Source of the DNA: Euglena gracilis
Lineage: Eukaryota; Euglenida; Euglenophyceae; Euglenales
Assembly: GCA_039621445.1 (NCBI GenBank)
Contig: CP154957.1
Location: 37,666,654 to 37,730,653 of the forward strand
Direction of reading: 5' to 3'
Length of the DNA stretch: 64,000 bases
Below, piece after piece: positions 1 through 10,200 of this stretch. Numbering within the stretch: the stretch's first letter is position 1; every line of letters starts with the position of its first letter. Made by a program: the position numbers and the translations under genes. The notes under the pieces were generated by a model. It did not search any database, was not told the origin of the DNA, and saw only the letters and a list, made by a program, of their open reading frames with translations.

Positions 1-323
1 CATGGACGAGTTTCAATTTTTCTGTCCAGCCGCCCATTTGGAGGTGCAAAAATGGGCCAACAATGGGCAAAAATGGGTCGAAATTGGGGCTCCCGGGTCG
101 AACCTTTGTTGCATTTTTTTTTTGCGCAATTGCCATTTGTTGAGCATTTTTTGCAGTTTCGATTTCCCCCCAGTTCGCCCCCAGTCGGTTCCAGCTCGAG
201 CACCAGCCGGGACTGTCTGAGGTGGATCCTCCGGGGGGGAGGGGTCAACGATGTGACGCCCTGTTCCCCTTCCTTCGGCGGTGGTCCCTCAGATAGTTTG
301 TAGACCTCGCGTCCCTCTTGCAG
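1..323. other. Left edge, no supported gene
   Basis: No coding pattern or splice-consistent exon is convincing here. The stretch probably belongs to an intron or the 5' flank of the coiled-coil gene, because a clean acceptor (cttgcag) opens the first supported exon at 324. T-rich and C-rich runs are the only structure seen. Confidence 0.4.
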
Positions 324-2249
324 GTCCTGGCGCAGGAAGGACAGGCGTGGCAAGGGCGAGCACTCTCTGCAGAGCAGAAAGCCCAGGTGTGGCGGCAGTG
401 CATTGGGTTCAGCCTTGGTGGTGGTTTCTCCGTTGTGGTTGCCTGCCAGTTTGGTTATCCAGATTTCATGGCGTTTCTTGGCACACCACACACCACACAC
501 CATTTTGAACGGTTGCTCTATGCCAAGCCATTTGTGACTGGATGCATAGAGCAAGAGACATAGGATGCAGGTTTAACAAGAGACCCAAGCCATCACCCGT
601 TCAGTGGTGGAACGGGAGGTGCACCATCGGTAAGATTGTAAGGCTACCCTGGTGGAACGTGGCTTTGTCCGCCTGGATCACACCGCACATTCCCGGTCCC
701 CTTGCCACAGCGGGTCGTGGCGTTGGCGAAGCGGTCCACTGCAGAGAATTTGGCGAAGGACACCGCCAACACTGAATTGAGGCAGCAGTGCGAGGTTTGC
801 CGCGGGGTCTCGTGCATAATCCACCATTTTACCTCTGAGATGGTTGGCGCTTCTCTGAAAAGCTGTGCGTGCATACCCGAATTCCAGAACCCGTCCCCAA
901 ACTCAAGCAACCTGTTGCTTAACTTTGGGCTTTGACTGTTTTCAAATGATCATAAGGGTTTGTGTGGTGAAAGGAAACACGTGCGGGCCCCTTCACGGCA
1001 AACAAAATAAACTGCACCCTCCAGCACCAACACTTTGCGAACCGGATTGTGGTCCGTTGAAATGGCCCCTAACTCTGAGTTTTCCCCCCTGTGTTTCCCC
1101 ACCGTTTCTGGTTGGGAGTCCACCGGCATGGGCGGCGGCCAGCGGGGAGAGCCCCCCCCCCCCCCCCCCCAGGCCAGCGCAGAGGAGCTCCAGCGGCTGC
1201 GGGGCTGCCTGGCGGCCGCCGAGGCGGACAGCGTCGCCGCGCGGCAGCAGCTGGCGGCGGCGCGGGCCGAGGGGGACGCCCGCCGCCGCGAACAACTGCA
1301 GGCCGCGGAGGTGCCCGCTGACCCTCCCTGCCACCTTCGCCTCAGTCGCTGAACCCCAACCACAGATCTTTTTTTTGCTTGGTTCGGACCCCCTCCCCCC
1401 GTGGCCGTGGGGGCGGCAGGTTGGACTGAGTGGGTCCCCCTCCAGGGGAGTTACCCCCTGTTTTTTTTGGCACAAAGCCCAATTTTTGGGCCCGCCCAAC
1501 CCTGGAGCTCTAACTGTGTGACAGGAGTGCAGCCGGCTGAGGCTGGCAGCGGAGGAGCACCGGGCCAAGGAGGCCGACGTCCTTCGCGAAGTACAGCGGC
1601 TCTCTGGCGCCAATGTGGAGCTCTTCCGGTGTGTCACTGGCGTCCGTGCTGGCCAATATCCCTGCGGTGTACAGGATGGTTGTGGGCGTTTCAAAATGCC
1701 AGTGCCAGCCAGCAATTCCCAGTTTGACGACGTCTTTTGTCTCTGTCAATTGCGTCAAGTTCAGGCAAACGTCACCGTTCCTCGTTCTGTTTGCCTGCTC
1801 TTGTCTCGTTTCCTCCTCTTCTCTTCTCCTCCTCCCTCCGAACCACCTATTCTTATTCAGCAATGCCCAGAATCTGCAGCAGGAATGCCAGCGTCTGACA
1901 GAGAGCAACCGGCTGCAGATGGAGGTACTCCGTCCCGGCCCTCTTCCTCTAGCGATTGGAGCAGGGCTGCATCCCAGTTGGAAGGCGCCTTGGAATTCTG
2001 AATGGTGCTGATGTGCGCCAAAGAACCTAGGGGGAAAGCGCAAAGAATTTGAGTGAAGTTGACCCCAGTCCTGGTTAAATTTTGCACCCTTAAAGAACAC
2101 ATGCAAGGTTTGTAACAAATACTTTGAGAATGACCTTGTCACTTACCGTCTCTACAGATGGCCTCTTTTGGCCTCATGAGGTGCTCACTTGTTGATGCTC
2201 CGGCAGCTGGGCACACACCCACCCACCCACCCACCCACCCACGCACACA

Positions 2250-2297
<48 letters not shown>

Positions 2298-4166
2298 CAC
2301 ACATTGTGTGGGTTCATTCCAAAGTTAAAACACCTTTCTGTTCATTTCTGGGCATCCCGAGTCGGAGGCCAATGCACATTTATGGATCTAAGTAAATCAT
2401 TTCAACTTGACAATTGATAATAGGAGAAACTTTCATCACATGCTCTTGGCTTTTTCTTCAGCTACACAATGCATAACCCCCCCCCCCCCCAAATAACACC
2501 CCCCCCCCGGTGTGTTATTTGGGCACCCGAACTGGGGCCCCAGGGGGGGGTGTGTTATTTGGGGGGGTGTTATTTTTACATGGAAAACCAAAGGAAAACA
2601 GGGGGGGGGGTGTTATTTGGGCGCTCGAAATCGGCCCCCGAGGGGGGTGTGTTATTTGGGGGGGGGGGTGTTATTTGGGGGGGTGTGTTATTTGGGGGGG
2701 GGTTTACTCTTTTTTGAATGTGGCATATGTTCAGTCTCGTTTATCTAAACACTGCAGTAATCTTTCGGACCTGTCAGTTGACATGACCCGTCTCTTGATC
2801 TGTCTGCACAGGCCACATTGCAGGCAGAGGCCAACGCTCGGGAGCAGGCCGTTGTTTTTTTTTGCCCCACCGTTGAATCTGGTGCCTTAGCGCGAATGTC
2901 AAGAGACAGGCAGGCTGCTAGCTCCCTGTTCCCCGAAGCTGAAGGGAGCCCACCTGGGGGGGGTCATTGGGACGGCAACAGCCCAGGGCTGTACGGGAAG
3001 GCCTGGAGGGGGGGGGTCGACCCCTGCCCACCACAGCACCGTGCAAAAAGAAATTCCTGCAGCACCGAAGGCGCCGAAGGAAAATTTTGACCTAAAAATC
3101 GGCAGTGCTGGTGGGGGTGGGGTCGAACTCCCCCCACCCACCCACTGGGAGACTTGGATGTGGTTTGGGGGGGGCCCACCAACAGGATTTGCAGGATTCC
3201 CATACAGTCCTGGTTGCCCCTCAAAAAGTTCTTCTCCTGTCGCTTGGAAGTATCGTTTGCAGCAATTCCCAGTGACACAGAAATTTATCTATTGTGAAGC
3301 CAATCAACTTTATGGACAATCGACTGTGGTGTCTGCCATCCTCTGCCTTGCAAGAAGCAGAAGATTTCATTGCAGAATTGCAAAGACAGCCAACAACCTC
3401 CATCCCTTCCATCCCTCCCCATCAATGAATTTTAATTCTTGCTCAAACGCCGAAAGGGAAAGGCACGCTGAACGGTTATGGATTTTCCGAGGCAAGAGAC
3501 CCCTACTTGCTCCAGATTGGGCAAAAAGTGTATCGTAAATGGACTGCTTACCTCAATATATTTTTGGGGTTGGAATTGATTTTTTTTGTGCAGTTTGATG
3601 ATTGTTTGGACATTTTTGCAGTTTAAAGTATTCCAGGTGTAGTTTGACCCTCACAAGGTCGATTGCAGCCAGAAACCGCTGCCCTGGGGGGGGGGGGGGG
3701 TCAGGTAACACCCCTTTTACAGTTAGCCCAATTTTCCAGCTTTTGAGCAAGCCCCACCTCCCCAGATCGTGAAGCAATGGCTTGTTCCCTGCAAAGTTTC
3801 CTTCCCCTCAAAATTGCAATGACCTTTTTTGCATGAACCACCACCTTGCCGCCGCATCATAATTTCGATGAAAAAAGCCATCAAGACTTCTTTGTGTCCT
3901 CTCCTTTCTACAGATATCCTGCTTCAGGTTTTATTCGTTAGAGCCACGGTCGGCCGTGGCAACCTGCCGCGGCTGAAACCATAACCATGGCCCAGTTTTT
4001 GCCCCTTGGTTGGAATTTGGCCAGTCGCCGACAGCCGCCTGCTGGTGAGGCGGCCCGGGCGCGGGAGCAGGCAGGCCAGAAAAGAGAGCAGCTGCAGGCA
4101 GAGCTGGTGGCCGCCCAGTCCGCTCTGGCCCAGGCCCAGGCGGTGGTTGCCGGGACTCAGGTGTGT

Positions 4167-4216
<50 letters not shown>

Positions 4217-7200
4217 TTATTAGTTTGTGTGATATTTTCCTTGTGTGTGTGATTATGTGTGTGTGTGTTTATTAGTTTGTGTGATTTTGCTTGTGTGTGT
4301 GATTGTGTGTGTGTGTGTATGTGTGTGTGTGTGTGTGTGTTTATCTGTGTGTGTGCGTTTATGTGCTTTGGTGTGACCGCCGGCCAGGAAGTTGTGCAGC
4401 GTATCTTCTCTGGCGCTGCATTGGGTTGTGCAGCGTTGTGTTGTGGCATTTGCCAGAGACAATGCTAAGAAACGTCAGCAGATCATGTGTCCTCGGTCGC
4501 CATTGAGCCTGGCTTTTAGTTGCCTTTGGTTGGCGAGCAGCAGGCCCACCCATCGGCCACAAGTCTCGTGCCTATTACCCCCCTAAAGACGCCAACGCAG
4601 CCTGCCTTGCTCGAAACGGTTGGTGTGTGGTCCACCCCAACCGGGTGCTGGGACTGCCGGGCGGGCGCAGGCGGAGGCCGCGGCCCAGCAGGCGCACACC
4701 GCAGCCGCGGCGGAGCGGAGCCGGCTGCTGGAGCGGCAGGTGCTGGAGGGGAAGGCCGCCCTGGCCAAGCTGCGGCTGGGGCCAGGCATTTGCTTAAGGG
4801 ATTGCAGTACCCCCCCCGGGGGGGGGCTGGACTGCAGCTAGTCCAAATTTGGCTAGTGGGTTTTCTAGCAGACCCCCCCCCCCCCGGGGGGGGGGGTCTG
4901 CTAGCAGGGCTAGCTAGTGGGAAAAATTTTTCCAGTGACCGGCGCGAAGCGCCGAAAATTTTTTTTGGGACCCCCAAAAATGGCCAAAAATGCCCGTTTT
5001 TGGCCATTTTTGGAAATTTTTGGAACAAAATCAGCCAAAAACCTATTAAAAACCTCATTTTTCCTCCGGCGCGCAGCGCCGGAGGAAAAATTTTTTTCCA
5101 GTCCGGGGGACCCCCGGACCCCCCCCCCCCCCCGGGGGGGAGGGGGGGGGCTAGCTAGTCCACTTTTTCCAGTGTCTAGCCGATTGGCTAGCCAGTACCC
5201 CCCCCCCCCCCCGGGGGCCTTAAGCAAAAGCCTGGCTGGGGCAGCTGCGGCTGCAGGAGCGGCTGAGGGAGGGGGACGCGGCGCGGGTGGTGGAGGCGGT
5301 GCGACAGGGGGAGCAGACCGCGGAGCTGCTGCAACGGTGCGCTGGCTGGTGGGGATGGGAATGAAGCTCCGAGCTGTTCATGGGCTCCGCAGTGGGTTGA
5401 TACCGCGTTGGCGCTTCTCCTATCGCACCGTGCTTTTATTCAGTACTCATTTTTATATTTTTTTCATCTGTTGGTGACAAACCAAATTGTTGTTCCAGTT
5501 TACCCCACATAGTTGGTCCCAAAAAACAGTGACCATCCGCCAGACCCAGGAATGCCGGCGTGCATCGCCACACAACGGCATCCCTCCCCTGCAGGCTGAT
5601 GGAGGACCGGGAGCGGCTGGCCCAACAGCTGGCGGCGGAGCAGAGCGACGGGCGGGCGGAGGCGGAGCGGATGCGGCTGGAGCTCGAGAAGCTGGCGGCG
5701 CACCATGCTGAGGCGCTGCAGCTGGCAGCGGAACAGCAGTGGCGGGCAGAGCAGCGGCTGCGAGGCATGCCATTGGCCGCGGAGGGGGGGGGTATGGTTC
5801 TCTGCGGGAATGCATCATCGCCTCGTCTTCCCAAGCATAACTCACTGCTCCTTCCCAGGCTTGTGCTTAGTCGGGTGCCTACCCCACGGGGGGGGGGGTG
5901 CTAGGGGCAGGCACCCCATAGCACCCGATCCGACCCCCCCCCCCGGGGGGGGTAGGGCAGGGGGGGGGGAAAATTGCACCGTGCAATTTTTGCAATTTTG
6001 TGCAATTTTCGATTTTCCTGAAATGTGCAATTTTTTGCAATTTTGTGCAATTAATTGCACATGGCCCAGGATATTTTTTTTGGAAAATGTCAGTTTTTGA
6101 TGCAATTGAGAACTTACCGTTTTTTTTTGCTGAAAATTTGATGTGCGCAGTGGAATTTTTCATTGAAGGCTAATATTTGTGGTTTACTCAGTGTGCAAAC
6201 CATACCTTGAGGCCCCTGCCCAGGTGTCTTTGATACTTTCTCAACCTGTGCCGAGAAGGTATTGCACGGGCAGGGAGCGAACTATTTGTCGAGCATTTCC
6301 TCCCCTTTGCAGCCATGATGATGGAAGATGATTCTCTTGTTTTTCTTGGTGAAGAAGAGGAGAGTGAACTGGGAGATGTCAATGACGACGAAGAGGACAA
6401 AAAACCGAAGAAGAGGAAAAGAGTTTATGGAACGTTGACAAAGCCCGCCACCCGGGTTGCGCAGTTCCTCAATATTCAAAGCCCTCAATATTCTTCAAAG
6501 TTCTTCATTCAAGCTGGAACTGGACCAGAAGTTCGAGCTTGCTCCATCAGGACTGACCCCGTTTGTTTTTGATCTGGTGATGGATGTCCGGGAGCATTTT
6601 TGCCAACTTGCAAAGGAGAATGCCTCTCTTTCCCCACGAGTAGAAGAAATTCTGTTGAAGTATAAAGACGCCAAGAAATTGCGTGACATTTTTCGTTTGT
6701 CTGCCAAGAGAGCTTATGAACATATCGACACAGTAATGTCAAAGGACCAATCGGCAAAGGAGCAATGGGCATTCTACAAACAGGTTCGTATTTTGTGCCC
6801 GGGTAATTTGACCGACCTTGAGCATGACATCTGTAAGTATAACATGTTGCGTCTTCCGCTGGATGATGAACAAGTTCAGGATGAATGGCGTAAGTATTGC
6901 CGCATTGAGAAATCGCATATTGCTACACCTGATTGTGTTGCAACTTTTTGGGCGAACCGACCAGGTAAATTGGCAGAATATGCAGCTTTTTTGGTTTCTT
7001 TGCCAGTGACGTCGGCCGACGTTGAGCGTTCTTTCAGTTTGTTGGGGTGCATTGATACAAAGCTCCGGAATTCTTTGCCAGACGATACTCGCCGCCTGTC
7101 CACTATGATGTTGTTTAACGGTGACATTGAATGCCGTTTTGTCTGACCGCGGCGGATTGCTGGATTCACCTGTTTTGTTTTGCCGCGCTGTCATTTCTGG

Positions 7201-10200
7201 ATGTTCTTGACAAAGGAACAAAATGATTATCCAAGTAGGCGCATGTGCGAATGTTCGTTACAAGGGATCCAATGTAATCTCCAAGTATGTGCAATTTTGT
7301 GCAATTTTGTGCAATTTTGTGCAATTTTGTGCAATTTTTTTGCACTGCAATTTTTGACCCCCCGATGTGCAATTTCCCCCCCCCCCCCTGGGTAGGGTTT
7401 TGGGGGGTGCCTGCCCCTAGCAGGCACCCCCCTCCGACCCCGGCGCCAAAGGCGCCGGGGGCCCGGAAAAGGCCATTTTCAATGAAAATTTTCTGGGTCC
7501 GGCCCGGACCCCTATCCCCCCCGGGGGGGGGGGTGTGCCTGCTAGGGGCAGGCACCCTATAGCACCCACCCCCCCCTCCCCCCCCCCCGGTTGGTAAGCA
7601 CAAGCATGGTCCTTCCTCTCCACTTTGTTGCTGCCATCCGAAGGTCCGCGACTCACCTCGTTTCCGCTCAGAAGAAGGGGGCAGGTTTGTCGCCCTCCAG
7701 ATCGAGGCGGACAAGCTGGCGGAGGACAACAAGCAGCTGAGGGACCACATTGTTTCATTGGAGACCCGCTGCCAGGTTCCCACCTTCCTCAGCGCGGGTG
7801 TGCTTATAGCAGACTGCCGCCTCTGGCGGCGGGGGGGGGGTGCTCTTCTATTTGGACCCTTCCTGCCCAATTTTTGTTGATTTCCTTTGAAAATCCCATC
7901 AAAATGGGGGGTGCGCTTGTAGTGGATCGCCGCCTTCAACGGCGGGGGGGGTGCGCTTTTATTTGGACCCTGGGCTTACACCTCCGGCCTGCAGTGTGGT
8001 CTGCTTGCATGGTGAGTGGGGGGGGGGGGCGTTGCTTGAACCAGATGGGGCCCATTCTCAGTTTGCAAAATTACTTAAACTTGTTAGCTTTATATTGTAT
8101 TTCCAGCTCAATTTTTGTGACTGATAATCATTTTTTCCCTGTTCTAGGCTCCCATCGACGAGTTTTAATTATTTTCCGGCCACCCGAAGGGCGGTTGGGT
8201 GGTGATGGTTCTTTTTTGGCTTTCGGAGTCATGCAACTTTCGGCCAGAAATCGAATTTTGTGTGATTGGCAATTTTGAGGGTTTTATTTTGCAGTCTTTT
8301 TTTTCGTTCCCAATTTGACTCCATCTTGGCCTAGATCCAGCCCTGGCACCCATAGGTTGGAAGGTGGGGGGGTCAGCCAGCAGACTTTTTTTCCAGCCTC
8401 TGAGCTGGACCTTGGATGGGCGGTGCCAGCAGACAGCGTTTGTTGTTAATTCCTGCATTGTGCTTTATTGTGTGTTTTGTTCATTTGGGTCCCGGTAAGT
8501 CGCCGTGTGCGCAACCCAAATCCTCTCAGCTTCAACGGAGATGGAGATACCCTGGCCAGCGCCTGTGCCGCTCTGCACAGCAACTGAGCGCGGAGCTCAA
8601 GAACTCCCGCGCCTGCTACGCCCGGCTGGCTGGCGACCTAACCGCCGCGCGGCGAGAGGCACAGCAGGAGCAGGACCAGTGGCGGTTTGTCTGTCACTTC
8701 CGCTCTCCCCCTCGCTGACGTGTCCGCGGTGCTGGGCGGGAGACCGCGGGTGTCTGTTTGGATCCGAGGGTGAGCCCCGACGCCACCGGACCTCTGGGCC
8801 GGGCCAGGGCGAGGCTGGAGGCACTGCAGGCGGCGGTGCACCGCGAGGAGGAGTGGGGCGGCGTGCAGCGGCAGCTGGCGGAGTGCCGGGAGCAGTGCCG
8901 GGCGGCGAAGGAGGACGCCACGCGGAAGGCGAAGGCGGCAGAGACCCTCAAGGTGTTGCACAGAGGTGACAACAAGCAGGGACAAAGAACCGTTGCATTT
9001 TCCTGGTGTTTTTATGCGTGGATTTGTCAAAGAAAAGCCAAATAGGAGGAATACAGTTGCATTATGTTATGGAGTGTTTTTTTAAAGGGGTGGGAGCAGT
9101 TTTCCCGTCTGTGTGCTCCTGGTGTGCAATTAAGCACGGTTTGTACGTTTCATTCATTTTGATGAGTCAGAAGGCTTATTAGGCAAAAGCCACCCTGGTG
9201 GTCAAATGTTGCAAATTCAATTTTTCAGAAAGAAAACTCTTTAGGTCCACAATATCAGTGTGGATGAAATCCAAAAGTAGGACCAGCCGAGTGATATTGA
9301 TACAAATGGATAAAGTGCAAATAACATGAATGATTTTGGAGGCGAAGAAAGGCGACACCATGGGATTTATGGCACCTGAGAGTGTGATCACAGATGAGAA
9401 CAAAGAAGTGTGTGAGATGAATGTGGATGAGTAACCCCCCCCCCAAATAGCCTGGCGTGTACCAAATCACTGGAACCATCTTTTTCAACTTCCCCCGTGC
9501 CATTGCCAGTGCCGTTGAGGACTGTTGCCTGAAAAATGGGGGTGCTAGGGGACTGAAACCATTTTTTTTTGGTTTGCCTCCTCTTGCCTCCTCTTCGGTT
9601 ACTGAACACAGCCCACCACACCGAACCACACCGCACCATATTACAACAGACCTCACAGGAGACACACGGATGTACACCTCCGCACACACATACACACGCG
9701 CACTCACGTGCACACTTGCGTTTTTTTTTTTGGCGTCAGTTGGAGCGCGATGCGCTCCAGGCCGGCGCCAAGAAGTCTGCAGAGGCGCTGTCCGCCGCCG
9801 AGGCCAGGGAGCGCCAGACCAGGAAGGACCTGACCCGCATCACACAGTCGCTGGTCCGCCCATCCTTGCCCGGCCGTCCGCTGTGGGCCGGGGACGGTGC
9901 CACGCCTGTGTCCGTTCTGTCCGTCCTGGTTTGATTTTGGCCCCGCTCCTCCCCGAGCGACCTGGCTGAGCTGCCCCCTGCCCCCCTCACAGAAACCATA
10001 CGAGATCCGTCTAAGTTGGGCCAGCTCCACTCTTCTCCCCGACGTTCCTTCCTCGGCACACTTGCTCAGGCGGACCTGCGGGCCAGGACTACGGCTGCGG
10101 AGGGGCGGTCCCGGGAGCAGCTGGAGACCATCGCCAGGCTGGAGGCCCAGCTGGAGGCTGTGGAGAAGGAGAAGGTCTGACCCATGGTTCTCACCTGCTG

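Noticed and set aside
865-1521. Long + strand frame and several long - strand frames over 950-1720
   Set aside because: They are GC-rich shadows of the coiled-coil exon at 1173-1310 and cross clear intron sequence.
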